In this document: positions 43,972 through 53,206 of the stretch, one piece after another
Layout of the letters: each line of letters opens with the position of its first letter
Numbering within the stretch: the stretch's first letter is position 1
Translations under genes and position numbers: made by a program
Notes under the pieces: generated by a model
Seen by the model: the letters and a program-made list of their open reading frames with translations, nothing else
What the model was told of the DNA's origin: nothing
Databases searched by the model: none
From: Berkiella_A sp963976875
GTDB taxonomy: Bacteria > Pseudomonadota > Gammaproteobacteria > Berkiellales > Berkiellaceae
NCBI GenBank assembly: GCA_963976875.1
Contig: CAXBML010000005.1
Span: forward strand, 1-64,000
Length of the DNA stretch: 64,000 nucleotides
Direction of reading: 5' to 3'

Positions 43972-44700
43972 TTATAAGGTGAACTCATCTCCTAAATAGA
44001 CTTTTCGAACAGTTTTGTTAGAAAGAATACTATCTGCATGACCAGTAGCTATGACAGAACCCTCACTTATTATCGTCGCATGATCACAAATGGCTAAAGT
44101 ATCACGAACATTATGATCAGTAATCAATATGCCAATGCCTTTTTGGGCAAGATAACGAATTTGTTGTTTTATTTCTTGTATGGAAATGGGATCAACACCA
44201 GCAAACGGTTCATCTAGAAGAATAAATTTAGGTGTGAGGGCGAGTGCGCGAGCAATTTCTACACGCCTTCTCTCGCCACCTGATAAACTAATGCCTAAAT
44301 TTTTTCGCACATGCTGTAAATTAAATTCGTTTAATAAAGATTCTAAGCGTTCATTTTGTTCTGACTTATTGATGTCTTTACGGGTCTCTAATATGGCTAA
44401 GATATTATTTTCTACAGATAGCTTTCTGAATACAGAAGCTTCTTGAGGTAAGTAGCCAATGCCCAATCGTGCACGTTGATGCATGGGTAAAGTTGTAACC
44501 ACTTTGTCATTCAGTGTGACTTCTCCTTGGTCACAAGTCGTCAGCCCAACCACCATATAAAAACAGGTTGTTTTACCCGCACCGTTAGGGCCGAGCAACC
44601 CAACGACCTCACCACTTTTGAGTTCAAAAGAGACACTTTTGACAACATGCCTATTTTTAAAGTGTCGCGATAAATTTGTTGCTTTTAGCGTATTGCTCAT
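43972..44700 (-). CDS. lptB: LPS-export ABC transporter ATPase LptB
   Basis: 242 residues. ABC ATPase with Walker A GPNGAGKTT, signature LSGGERRRVEIARAL, Walker B FILLDEPFAGVDP and H-loop ITDHNVRDTL; the DHNVRDTLAICD stretch is typical of LptB. It powers LPS extraction by LptFG from the inner membrane. It overlaps lptA by four bases, after lptC-lptA. Confidence 0.96.
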   Translation of the reverse strand: MSNTLKATNLSRHFKNRHVVKSVSFELKSGEVVGLLGPNGAGKTTCFYMVVGLTTCDQGEVTLNDKVVTTLPMHQRARLGIGYLPQEASVFRKLSVENNILAILETRKDINKSEQNERLESLLNEFNLQHVRKNLGISLSGGERRRVEIARALALTPKFILLDEPFAGVDPISIQEIKQQIRYLAQKGIGILITDHNVRDTLAICDHATIISEGSVIATGHADSILSNKTVRKVYLGDEFTL

Positions 44701-45245
44701 GAGCCACCATTTTTAGGCATAATTACCATTTTGGGACGTTGGTTGTTTGCGGTGACAGCTTCAATTTTATGTTCGTTTAGGGTATAGCGTAAAACAGGAC
44801 CTTCAAAGGTATCTTGTTGATGTTTTAGCCTCGCTTTTCCTGTCAGAATTAATAGAGATAAGCTGGGATCGTAGTCAATATTTTGAGCATGAGCATGCAA
44901 TAATTCAGTACTATTTTGCATGGGCGCAGAGAACTTTGCGGGTTGTCCCGTGGCTAAAATAGAAGTAATTTTTTGCTGAGCATTTCTATTGACGGTGACC
45001 TCCTCGGCAAATAAGGTTTTATCGCCTGTATGGACGATGACATGACCTTGGTAAATAATTTGCCCGCTGTCCTGCAAAAAGGTAACTCGGTCTGATTCAA
45101 TTTGAATCGGCTGGTCTTGTGAAATGGCTTTGGGAGATTGTTTTTTGGTGCCTGCACTGGCTACGCTTGAGCTCGGGATTGTAAGCGATACAATCACAGT
45201 CGTTAATATTGTGGATAATATAAGTTTAGTTATTTTCTTTTTCAT
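44697..45245 (-). CDS. lptA: LPS-transport periplasmic bridge protein LptA
   Basis: 182 residues with a signal peptide (MKKKITKLILSTILTTVIVSLTIP). The OstA-like jellyroll shows IQIESDRVTFLQDSGQIIYQGHVIVHTGDKTLFAEEVTV, typical of LptA units that stack to carry LPS across the periplasm. Overlaps lptC by 20 bases upstream and lptB by 4 downstream. Confidence 0.92.
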   Translation of the reverse strand: MKKKITKLILSTILTTVIVSLTIPSSSVASAGTKKQSPKAISQDQPIQIESDRVTFLQDSGQIIYQGHVIVHTGDKTLFAEEVTVNRNAQQKITSILATGQPAKFSAPMQNSTELLHAHAQNIDYDPSLSLLILTGKARLKHQQDTFEGPVLRYTLNEHKIEAVTANNQRPKMVIMPKNGGS

Positions 45246-45819
45246 AGATCGAATTCACCTGTCCAGAAAACTGAATCATTTTCTTATCGAGTTCAGCAAA
45301 TAAGCTATTTGCTTGTAAATGCATATTATTACGAGTAACGGTTACAGGCACTTTAGAAGATACCCATTGTTTTTCAGGTTGGTATGTCAATTCTTCTGTT
45401 TTTAAGTGTAGAGTGGTTGCATCTGTCTGGGTTTGTAAAACCTGTACGTTTTCAAGCAACATGACTTTGTCAAATTTAGCAGATTTTGATCCAGAGCTTG
45501 TGGGCGTTCCCTGACCAAATTGAGACTCAATTTCCCAGAGACTACCATCATCATTTTCGACTTTCAACGTGGGTGATGTCATATACACAACAGGATCTTT
45601 GACAAATTGTTTCCAAGAAGACATTTTAAGGGATTGTGTTTTTTTGCCTTGGTTATTATATTGCCATGCTGTGACACCGCTCATAGATTCATAAATAGCG
45701 GGTTGGTTATCTGTTGGTTTTTCAGTTTCGTAAGTAGATGGCTGGTAATATAAGATCAGCGCGGTGATCAGTAGTCCCGAAACAATTAAAAAAACTAGAC
45801 TATAGATAACTTTATTCAT
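45226..45819 (-). CDS. lptC: LPS-export complex protein LptC
   Basis: 197 residues with one N-terminal transmembrane anchor (about 5-25) and a periplasmic beta-jellyroll (YESMSGVTAWQYNNQGKKTQSLKMSSW, VYMTSPTLKV). It passes LPS from LptBFG to LptA. Identity rests on size, anchor and position before lptA. It lies seven bases after kdsD; the kdsC phosphatase gene that usually separates these two is absent. Confidence 0.88.
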   Translation of the reverse strand: MNKVIYSLVFLIVSGLLITALILYYQPSTYETEKPTDNQPAIYESMSGVTAWQYNNQGKKTQSLKMSSWKQFVKDPVVYMTSPTLKVENDDGSLWEIESQFGQGTPTSSGSKSAKFDKVMLLENVQVLQTQTDATTLHLKTEELTYQPEKQWVSSKVPVTVTRNNMHLQANSLFAELDKKMIQFSGQVNSIYEKENN

Positions 45820-45826
45820 GATCGAC

Positions 45827-46804
45827 TTATATAACGCCAGCTTTTAATAAATCATGCATATTTAAAGCGCCAATGAGTTTACGTTTCTGATCAACAACCA
45901 AGAGTGCGTTAATTTTATTATTTTCCATAATTCTTAGCGCTTCAGCAGCGAGTAGCCCTTGCTGGATGACGGTGCCTTGTTGTGTCATCACTTCGGTGAT
46001 AGGTGTTGTATGCACATTGATGTTTAGATCAAGTGCGCGTCTTAGGTCACCATCTGTGAATAAGCCGACTTGTTGATTTTGATCGTTAACAATGGCTGTG
46101 ATGCCTAGGCTACAGCGCGTCATTTCAAAAAGAGCCTCTTTGATTGTGGCAGTTTGGTTAACACGAGGAATAAGTTGACCTGTATGCATAATGTCATCAA
46201 TTTTCAGCAACAGCCTACGCCCTAAACTACCACCTGGGTGAGACAGTGCAAAATCTTCAGCACTAAAGCCTTTAGTATCTAAGAGCGCTACAGCGAGTGC
46301 ATCTCCCATGACCAACGTCGCGGTTGTGCTAGATGTTGGGGCTAAACCAAGAATACAGGCCTCTTTTTCAACGCTGACATCAAGATTGACATTGGCACTT
46401 GTGGCTAAGGTTGATTTTGGATTACCGGTAAAAGAGATTAATGGTGTGCCCAATCGTTTGATGAGTGGTAAAATTGTCACCAGCTCATTTGCTTCGCCGG
46501 AATTAGATATGGCTATTACCGTATCTTCTCGGGTAATCATACCCATGTCACCATGGCTGGCTTCACCTGGGTGAACGAAAAAAGCCGGACTACCTGTGCT
46601 AGCAAATGTGGCTGCAATTTTACTGGCAATATGGCCTGATTTACCCATGCCGGTGACGATGATTCTGCCTTTAGTTTTTAACAAAATCTCGCAGGCACAG
46701 ACAAAATGATGATCGATTCGGGGCAACAAAGCTTGGACAGCCTCGGCCTCAATTGATACAACGGCTTGACCAAGTTTGATTAAGTTTTTGCTGATGACTT
46801 CCAT
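45827..46804 (-). CDS. kdsD: D-arabinose 5-phosphate isomerase
   Basis: 325 residues: an N-terminal SIS sugar isomerase domain (GRIIVTGMGKSGHIASKIAATFASTGSPAFFVHPGEASHGDMG), then two CBS domains (about 205-260 and 270-325). It turns ribulose 5-phosphate into arabinose 5-phosphate, the first step to KDO for LPS. The ATG has AGG five bases upstream. Followed directly by lptC. Confidence 0.95.
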   Translation of the reverse strand: MEVISKNLIKLGQAVVSIEAEAVQALLPRIDHHFVCACEILLKTKGRIIVTGMGKSGHIASKIAATFASTGSPAFFVHPGEASHGDMGMITREDTVIAISNSGEANELVTILPLIKRLGTPLISFTGNPKSTLATSANVNLDVSVEKEACILGLAPTSSTTATLVMGDALAVALLDTKGFSAEDFALSHPGGSLGRRLLLKIDDIMHTGQLIPRVNQTATIKEALFEMTRCSLGITAIVNDQNQQVGLFTDGDLRRALDLNINVHTTPITEVMTQQGTVIQQGLLAAEALRIMENNKINALLVVDQKRKLIGALNMHDLLKAGVI

Positions 46805-46849
46805 AATGCCTAATTTTAGTTTGTTTGTTAGTTTTATTAATGTGCGAAA

Positions 46850-47812
46850 TTATATCATAGTTTTAGCTTGATGAATCAATAGAGTTAGATAACAAATGTA
46901 AATTGCTAGTAAAAAAATGCCGCTTACTCGATTAATTGCAAATTTTTTCCGACTTGGCACTAGAAAAGGTAAAGAAAACAAAGCAGTAAGTAAAAGCATC
47001 ACCGGAAAATCTTGATATTTGACTAACAAACTTATTTTTGTACCGGGGCTAATAAATGCAATGGGCGCTAAAACAGCGGTTAGATTAAAAACATTGGAGC
47101 CAATAATATTTCCAAGAGCGATACCATGTTGCTTCTTGATAATGCCAATTATTGACACAGATAACTCAGGTAGGCTAGTACCAACAGCAACCACCGTTAA
47201 ACCAATAAAGGTTTCTCTAACCCCCAAACTAAGCGCTATTTGTGCTGCGCCACTGACCAACAGATTTGAACCGGCTCCTAGAATAAGCAAACTAATAAAT
47301 AGTCCCGTTAACATCTTGGCAAGTGAGCTATGATTTTTATCAAGCCCAGAGATGTCAGAAGGGTCATGGTGTTCTTTACTTGTTTTAATTAACCATAAAA
47401 GAAAAACAGTGAGTGTTAATATTAGTACAATGCCAACCCATAAGGTAAAATCAAAAAAGAGTAGTAGGGCAAAAATACTAAAACTAATGATTAGCAATGC
47501 AATTAATTCGTCTCTAACTGTTTGGGTTGATTTTACGATGGGTTGTAAAATAGCTGTCATGCCGATGACTAAGCCAATATTTGCAATGTTAGATCCTAAA
47601 GCATTACCCAAGGCTATGCCTTCATTATTTTTTAGGCTAGAGATAATTGCGACAAAAATTTCTGGGGCGGAGGTACCAAAGCCTATAATAGTTAATCCTA
47701 TTACTAGGGGCGAGACATTTAGTCTGAAAGCAAGCTTTGCAGCATACTCAACAAGCTTGTCAGCGCTCCAAATTAATAAAATTAACCCTAAAATGACTTT
47801 AAACCATTCCAT
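46850..47812 (-). CDS. yrbG: Inner-membrane CaCA-family Na+/Ca2+ antiporter YrbG
   Basis: 320 residues with about ten transmembrane segments and the two inverted alpha-repeats of the family: GLTIIGFGTSAPEIFVAIISS (GTSAPE) and GLTVVAVGTSLPELSVSIIGI (GTSLPE), with GNALGSNIANIGL and GNIIGSNVFNLTAV pairing them. Ion preference is inferred from the family. Starts with AGGA upstream and lies divergent from mlaF, as in E. coli. Confidence 0.92.
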   Translation of the reverse strand: MEWFKVILGLILLIWSADKLVEYAAKLAFRLNVSPLVIGLTIIGFGTSAPEIFVAIISSLKNNEGIALGNALGSNIANIGLVIGMTAILQPIVKSTQTVRDELIALLIISFSIFALLLFFDFTLWVGIVLILTLTVFLLWLIKTSKEHHDPSDISGLDKNHSSLAKMLTGLFISLLILGAGSNLLVSGAAQIALSLGVRETFIGLTVVAVGTSLPELSVSIIGIIKKQHGIALGNIIGSNVFNLTAVLAPIAFISPGTKISLLVKYQDFPVMLLLTALFSLPFLVPSRKKFAINRVSGIFLLAIYICYLTLLIHQAKTMI

Positions 47813-47997
47813 GTAAAATCCTTGAAATATACTAATATTTTAGGTAAAAACCATTAGTTTGTGGTTAAAAATTTAGATCTCACCAAATATATGCTGGTAT
47901 TATAGCAAAAGTAAATAAATTAAATATTTAGGTTAATGGTAACATTTTCATTTGAGATGGATTATCCTAGTGGAATGAAAACTAACAATGATAAATT

Positions 47998-48804
47998 ATG
48001 ACTGAAGATCCTAACAACGTAGTTGAAATCCGAGGCCTAACTTTTTATCGTGGCAATAGAGCCATTTTTGATAATATCGATATTGATGTGCCTCGAGGCA
48101 AAGTCACGGCCATCATGGGCCCAAGTGGTACCGGTAAAACGACACTGCTAAAGCTTATTGCAGGCCAAATAAAACCCGACAAGGGCCAGATTTTATTTAA
48201 TGGAATTAACATTCCTGACTTGAGTCGAGATAAATTATTTGAAGTACGTAAAAAAATGGGCATGCTTTTTCAAAGTGGTGCTTTATTTTCTGATTTGAGT
48301 GTTTTTGAGAATGTCGCATTTGCATTCAGAGAGCATACTAAGTTACCAGAAAGCGTTATTCGTGATATCGTGTTGATGAAATTAGAGGCTGTGGGTTTAC
48401 GAGGTGCGAGAGAGCTCATGCCTAGTGAATTATCAGGTGGTATGCAAAGAAGAGCGGCTTTAGCGCGTTCAATAGCCTTAGACCCATCGCTAATTTTATA
48501 TGATGAGCCGTTTGCGGGACAAGATCCTATCTCTATGGGTGTACTTGTACAGTTAATTCGTCTCCTGAATGATGCATTAAATCTAACATCAGTTATTGTC
48601 TCTCATGATGTGCATGAAACGAATACCATCGCAGATTATACATATGTTATGGCGGATGGCCGCATCATAGGACATAATACACCTGAAAAACTCATTAAAG
48701 ATGATTCAAGTTGGGTTCAGCAATTTATGCAAGGATTGCCGGATGGGCCGGTACCCTTTCATTATCCAGCTCAAGACTATGAATATGATCTGCTAGGGGA
48801 ATAA
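47998..48804 (+). CDS. mlaF: Phospholipid-transport ABC ATPase MlaF
   Basis: 268 residues: Walker A GPSGTGKTTLL, signature ELSGGMQRRAALARS, Walker B LILYDEPFAGQDP and the switch His in IVSHDVHET. Energises the MlaFEDB complex moving phospholipids between the outer and inner membranes. First gene of mlaFEDCB. No clear Shine-Dalgarno at the ATG. Confidence 0.95.
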   Translation: MTEDPNNVVEIRGLTFYRGNRAIFDNIDIDVPRGKVTAIMGPSGTGKTTLLKLIAGQIKPDKGQILFNGINIPDLSRDKLFEVRKKMGMLFQSGALFSDLSVFENVAFAFREHTKLPESVIRDIVLMKLEAVGLRGARELMPSELSGGMQRRAALARSIALDPSLILYDEPFAGQDPISMGVLVQLIRLLNDALNLTSVIVSHDVHETNTIADYTYVMADGRIIGHNTPEKLIKDDSSWVQQFMQGLPDGPVPFHYPAQDYEYDLLGE

Positions 48805-48806
48805 TT

Positions 48807-49592
48807 TTGTTACGGCAATTGCAGAAATTAGGTCGATCCTCGTTCGAAGTTTGTCAAAATACTGGTAATACTGCTATTTTCTTGCTTCGTATTATTTTTG
48901 GTCGCCCTCAAAGTCTAAAAAGTTTTAAATTATTGATCCCACAACTTTACTCTGTTGGGGTTATGTCGTTACTTATTATCTGTGTTTCTGGCTTATTTAT
49001 TGGTATGGTATTGAGCCTGCAAGGCTATACCATTCTGGTTAAATTTGGTGCAGAGCAAGCTTTAGGCCAGCTTGTGTCTTTAAGCTTGGTTCGTGAGTTA
49101 GGCCCGGTTGTCGGGGGCTTATTATTTGCTGGGCGAGCCGGTTCGGCTTTAACTGCAGAAATAGGTTTAATGAAGGCCACAGAGCAGCTATCTAGCATGG
49201 AAATGTTGGCCGTAGACCCCATGCGGCGTATTATTGCCCCGCGTTTTTGGGCCGGGCAAATCTCTATGCCATTATTAACATTAATTTTCACCGCGGTTGC
49301 AATCTATGGTGGTTACGTTGTCGGTGTGGAATGGTTAGGGGTAGACTATGGTGCATTCTGGGCAAATATGAGAGCAGCCGTAGATTTTTATGAAGATGTT
49401 TTAAACGGCATCATTAAAAGTGTTGTTTTTGGAAGTGTGATCACTTGGATTGCTGTTTACCAAGGTTTTGAATGTATGCCTACCTCAGAGGGCATAGGTC
49501 GAGCGACAACGAAAACAGTTGTTTATTCTTCTTTAGCCATATTAGCTTTGGATTTCTTTTTAACCGCAGTCATGTTTGGAGGGTTGCGCTAA
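48807..49592 (+). CDS. mlaE: Phospholipid-transport permease MlaE
   Basis: 261 residues from a TTG start (AGGGGA six bases upstream). It has the MlaE/YrbE permease sequence: LVRELGPVVGGLLFAGRAGSALTAEIGLMKATEQLSSMEML and several transmembrane segments. Overlaps mlaD by one base (TAATG). Confidence 0.95.
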   Translation: MLRQLQKLGRSSFEVCQNTGNTAIFLLRIIFGRPQSLKSFKLLIPQLYSVGVMSLLIICVSGLFIGMVLSLQGYTILVKFGAEQALGQLVSLSLVRELGPVVGGLLFAGRAGSALTAEIGLMKATEQLSSMEMLAVDPMRRIIAPRFWAGQISMPLLTLIFTAVAIYGGYVVGVEWLGVDYGAFWANMRAAVDFYEDVLNGIIKSVVFGSVITWIAVYQGFECMPTSEGIGRATTKTVVYSSLAILALDFFLTAVMFGGLR

Positions 49593-50089
49593 TGCATAAG
49601 AGAACGGTTGAAATTGCCGTTGGTATATTCGTTTTACTTGGTATTTTAGCGTTATTAATGTTAGCGGTAAAAGTAAGTGGCTTAAGTGATATTTATGAGT
49701 CTAATGACGGCTATAAAGTCACGGCTGAGTTCACTAATGTCGGCGGATTAAAGCCACGAGCCAAAGTTTCAATGGCCGGTGTCGCAATAGGCAGAGTATT
49801 AAGTATTGAGTTCGATAAAGAAACTTTTTACGCTAAAGTACACATGATGATTGAGAAAAAATTTAATAATATCCCAGAAGACTCTCAAGCCAGCATTATG
49901 ACGGCAGGTTTGTTGGGGGATAACTATTTAGGTATTACACCCGGAATGGATGATGCGGTTTTAGCAAATGACTCCGTGATTGAAGTAGGTAATACTAATC
50001 AGGCACTAGTACTTGAAGATTTGATCAGTAAATTCTTCTCTTCTAAGGCCAGTGGTTTAAACTTAGATGAGCAGAGTGACGATGAGTAG
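49592..50089 (+). CDS. mlaD: Phospholipid-transport substrate-binding protein MlaD
   Basis: 165 residues from ATG 49592 (GGAGG upstream). One transmembrane anchor (IAVGIFVLLGILALLMLAV) is followed by the MCE domain (YKVTAEFTNVGGLKPRAKVSMAGVAIGRV, TAGLLGDNYLGI), which forms a hexameric lipid channel. The frame is open about 40 codons further upstream inside mlaE but lacks a start with a ribosome-binding site. Confidence 0.95.
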   Translation: MHKRTVEIAVGIFVLLGILALLMLAVKVSGLSDIYESNDGYKVTAEFTNVGGLKPRAKVSMAGVAIGRVLSIEFDKETFYAKVHMMIEKKFNNIPEDSQASIMTAGLLGDNYLGITPGMDDAVLANDSVIEVGNTNQALVLEDLISKFFSSKASGLNLDEQSDDE

Positions 50090-50176
50090 TATAACGCTCA
50101 TGCTAGAAAGGTTTACCAGTGGTGTTGCCGTGGTAAGATATAGTAGAAAATAAACTCAAGTAAACGGAGATTTAGT

Positions 50177-50797
50177 ATGTTAATAAAAAGAATCGGGATT
50201 ATTTTCTTTTTCTTTACGTTTTGTTGGCAAACATGTCTAGCCTCAATTGAAAGGCCTGAGGTTATGTTGGAACGCATTACTACGGATATGATTAGTGCTC
50301 TTAAAAAAAATGACCAGATCTTAAAAAAAGACCCAAATCGAGTGGTTGAAATCATTGATAAGATTTTGGTGCCTTATATGGATTCTGCTTCAATGGCGAA
50401 ATGGGTGGCAGGTCGAAATGCTTGGCGTAAAGCAAGCCCTTCGCAGCGTGCACGATTTACAAGTGAGTTTCGAGATTTGTTGATCCGTACATATGGGGCA
50501 ACATTACTTGAATATAAAAACCAAAAAGTAGAATATTTACCATTACGAGGTAGTTTAGATGGTAAAAAAAGGGTTTTAGTTTCTAGCTTAATTCGAGAGC
50601 CGGGCAAAGAGTCTTTAAAGCTGACCTACAGATTGGTTGCTAAACCAGATCGTTGGAAAGTATATGATATCAGTATAGAAGGTGTTAGCTTATTAAAAGG
50701 ATTTAAGTCACAATTTTCACAAGAACTCGAGAGAACTGATATGGATAAAGTGTCAGCGAAACTGCAAGAATACAATAAAAAAGAAATTACAAGATAA
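50177..50797 (+). CDS. mlaC: Periplasmic phospholipid shuttle MlaC
   Basis: 206 residues: signal peptide (KRIGIIFFFFTFCWQTCLA), then the MlaC/Ttg2 fold with ILVPYMDSASMAKWVAGRNAWRKASPSQRARFTSEFRDLLIRTYGATL and the phospholipid pocket strands RYKVYDISIEGVSL-type (here WKVYDISIEGVSLLK). Carries lipids between outer-membrane MlaA and the inner complex. GGAG before the ATG. Confidence 0.94.
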   Translation: MLIKRIGIIFFFFTFCWQTCLASIERPEVMLERITTDMISALKKNDQILKKDPNRVVEIIDKILVPYMDSASMAKWVAGRNAWRKASPSQRARFTSEFRDLLIRTYGATLLEYKNQKVEYLPLRGSLDGKKRVLVSSLIREPGKESLKLTYRLVAKPDRWKVYDISIEGVSLLKGFKSQFSQELERTDMDKVSAKLQEYNKKEITR

Positions 50798-50799
50798 CT

Positions 50800-51096
50800 A
50801 TGAGAAATAATAAGGTTTATCAGGATAATAAAAAAATAATTGTAGATGCAGACTTGACGAGAGCAACAGTAGAACAATTATTGGAGCAGATAAAACCTTT
50901 AATTGTTTATGATGATAAAATAACAGTCAACTTACAAAAAGCCGGCACTTGTGATAGCGCAAGTCTGGCTTTTTTGGTTGCGGTATTAAGAGAAGCAAAG
51001 TTAAAGCGTTCTCAGATTATTTTTTCCCAAGTTCCTCAAAAAATGATTGACTTGGGTCGCGTGAGTGGGATTGATGGGCTCATTACTTTAGAATAA
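50800..51096 (+). CDS. mlaB: STAS-domain protein MlaB
   Basis: 98 residues forming a single STAS domain (KITVNLQKAGTCDSASLAFLVAVLREAKLKRSQIIFSQVP). The conserved Ser-containing loop DSASLAFL is where MlaB contacts MlaF. Two bases after mlaC and five before the next gene. Confidence 0.88.
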   Translation: MRNNKVYQDNKKIIVDADLTRATVEQLLEQIKPLIVYDDKITVNLQKAGTCDSASLAFLVAVLREAKLKRSQIIFSQVPQKMIDLGRVSGIDGLITLE

Positions 51097-51101
51097 GTTT
51101 C

Positions 51102-52952
51102 ATGTTTGTAATTTATACTTTATTACTGCTTGTTTTTGTCTATTTGCTGCCTGCCCTAGCAATATTTCCTCGTTGGATTTTACAACCAAAATTTGCGGCT
51201 TTACTTCCTATTGTAAGCGCAGGCTGTATTTTTGTGCTTGTCACATACTTGCAATATCTACATCTATATCAAACTAATATAGTTATAGGGGTTTCCTTAC
51301 TACTTGCGGGGGTCGCAGGTTTTAGAATGAGAATGGCGATTCTAAAATATCCTAATCAATGGTCATTGCCCGCTATAAAAACCTATTTGTTTCATATTTT
51401 ATTATTGCTGCCGTTTTTTATTAAATTGTCGACACATAGTTTTGATAGAGGCGACGAAATTTACAGCTGGAATTTTTGGGCTATCCAGCATTTTTTAACA
51501 TTACCGATTGATTTTTCTCATACTGGCGCTGCATATCCGCAATTACTCCCCAAGCTACTTAGTTACTGCTACCAGTTACTAGGCAATATACAACTTCAAT
51601 TGCCTGTCAAAGGGCTGTTAATTTTATTTTCATTAAGCTTGTTGCTTACGATCTCTAATGTCATTAACTTAAAAAATACACGCCTTTTGCTAGGTTATAT
51701 ATTAGGCTTAGTTTTTGTTTTGTTCGCTTGTAATCTCAGTTTATTTTTTGATGATGGCTATGCTGATCCTCTCATGAGTTGTGGTTTGGTTTCATCCATA
51801 TGGGCTTTGTGGTATTTTGCTCGGTGGATGCGAGTTTGCCAGCGGGGCGGTAACCAGAACCATCAGAAAAATACCAATGCAGCACTATTTTATTTGTCAT
51901 TAAGCGTGATACTGGCCATTTGTGCTTTCTGGGCTAAGCAACCCGCTTTGGTCTGGGTGGTAGCTCTGTCATTCATAACCTTAAATGCATTGTGGCAATA
52001 TAAATCAGCCTCTCATACTTTTCGGATGAGTGTTATTGCAAATTTATTAATTTTATATTTTGCAGTCGTTTGGTGGTTTTTAGCCGAAGGTTCCACGTTT
52101 CATCAAAACCAAGGTGCTATGGTTTTATCGTTTGAAGGTAGAGGTTTAGCGGAACAACTTTGGCATGCGACTCAAACTTATTTGCTGCATAAGCCTATGT
52201 TGCTTACTCTATTTGTTTGCGCATATTTGAGCAGTCGTCAGAATGCTTATTTTTCAAAAGTGTGGTGGTTATTTTTTGTTCCCAGTTTGTTGTTATGGTT
52301 TATGTTAGCTGCGTATCAATTAAGGCCTGGGCAGCACCTTATTGCTTTGGCTTGGTTCATAGTAGTTGCAACTCAGTTTTCAGTGTTGTCAAAATATCTA
52401 AAGCGTATTAAGCCTTTATTGACTATAGGGGCGAATGGGCTTATTCGATATCAAAAAATATTGTCTTACAGCCTTATGACAGTCAGTATTACATTAAGCG
52501 CACTGTTATGGTGCAAAATAGCTTTTATAGAACAAAAAGGGCTTAGTTTTTATGATGGGGGCCGCTTAAGCTTGTCACGTTATTTCGGTCAAGATTCAGA
52601 TTGGATTTACGCCCATATTTATGAAAAGCCAGAGGTAAAACTATGGGTACCAAGTCGGTACATCTATGGATTATTTTATGCTAGCAATCGTTTATATTCT
52701 CCTGACTATTTAAAATATCCACACTATACAAAAGCAGCACTCATAGAAGATTTATTATTCTGCCGACCAGATTATGTTTTTGTGGTAAGTGACGCTATTG
52801 TAGATGGCCCAGCATCTGGCATATTAAAAAAACTCGTCAAAGAATATCCTTTGGCATTTGAATTAGTGGCGAATGCGCCCAATAGATTTGATTTCGAAAC
52901 GTATAAAGTTAACCTAGCAGTGTTAAATCAACTCAACATGAAGTTGACTTAA
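51102..52952 (+). CDS. Polytopic membrane protein, GT-C glycosyltransferase-like
   Basis: 616 residues with about a dozen transmembrane segments, an acidic first loop DRGDEIYSWNFWAIQHF (after TM3) and a soluble C-terminal part of about 100 residues (GRLSLSRYFGQDSDWIYAHIYEK...). The layout fits GT-C enzymes, which transfer sugars from polyprenyl-phosphate donors in the periplasm; no close family is recognised. It occupies the spot between mlaB and murA where other gammaproteobacteria carry the BolA-like gene ibaG. It starts five bases after mlaB, so is likely cotranscribed with mla. Confidence 0.6.
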   Translation: MFVIYTLLLLVFVYLLPALAIFPRWILQPKFAALLPIVSAGCIFVLVTYLQYLHLYQTNIVIGVSLLLAGVAGFRMRMAILKYPNQWSLPAIKTYLFHILLLLPFFIKLSTHSFDRGDEIYSWNFWAIQHFLTLPIDFSHTGAAYPQLLPKLLSYCYQLLGNIQLQLPVKGLLILFSLSLLLTISNVINLKNTRLLLGYILGLVFVLFACNLSLFFDDGYADPLMSCGLVSSIWALWYFARWMRVCQRGGNQNHQKNTNAALFYLSLSVILAICAFWAKQPALVWVVALSFITLNALWQYKSASHTFRMSVIANLLILYFAVVWWFLAEGSTFHQNQGAMVLSFEGRGLAEQLWHATQTYLLHKPMLLTLFVCAYLSSRQNAYFSKVWWLFFVPSLLLWFMLAAYQLRPGQHLIALAWFIVVATQFSVLSKYLKRIKPLLTIGANGLIRYQKILSYSLMTVSITLSALLWCKIAFIEQKGLSFYDGGRLSLSRYFGQDSDWIYAHIYEKPEVKLWVPSRYIYGLFYASNRLYSPDYLKYPHYTKAALIEDLLFCRPDYVFVVSDAIVDGPASGILKKLVKEYPLAFELVANAPNRFDFETYKVNLAVLNQLNMKLT

Positions 52953-52969
52953 GTGAAACCTGATCTTTA

Positions 52970-53000
52970 AAGCAAGTTATTAAAAATTAATAGTTTGCTT
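52970..53000 (+). terminator. Hairpin after the mla operon
   Basis: AAGCAA (52970-52975) pairs with TTGCTT (52995-53000), and the inner TTATTAA pairs with TTAATAG, giving about 13 pairs with one mismatch. It lies 18 bases after the stop codon. No T run follows, so efficiency is uncertain. Confidence 0.4.
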
Positions 53001-53069
53001 GATTACTCTCTCTTATCCTTATGAACACATTCAGCTTTTTCAGAGGTTTGTGTTATAATTACAATGTTT

Positions 53070-53099
53070 TTGTAATTAAAATACATACTAAGTTATAAT
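53070..53099 (+). promoter_or_regulatory. Putative murA promoter
   Basis: TTGTAA at 53070-53075 and a perfect TATAAT at 53094-53099, 18 bases apart, about 108 bases upstream of murA. A second TATAAT at 53054-53059 precedes it, and the AATTACAA/TTGTAATT palindrome (about 53057-53077) spans between them, overlapping the -35. Confidence 0.5.
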
Positions 53100-53206
53100 T
53101 CTAGGAAAATTTAGCCTGATAAATATAACTACTTAAATTAAATAAGGAAAGCACTTTGCGTTTTCAAATTCAAGACTTAACTTTAAACATAGGGAAGGTT
53201 ATCTAA

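Noticed and set aside
49472..49591. 40-codon extension of mlaD
   Set aside because: It lies wholly in mlaE in another frame, and ATG 49592 has a good ribosome-binding site and the family N-terminus.
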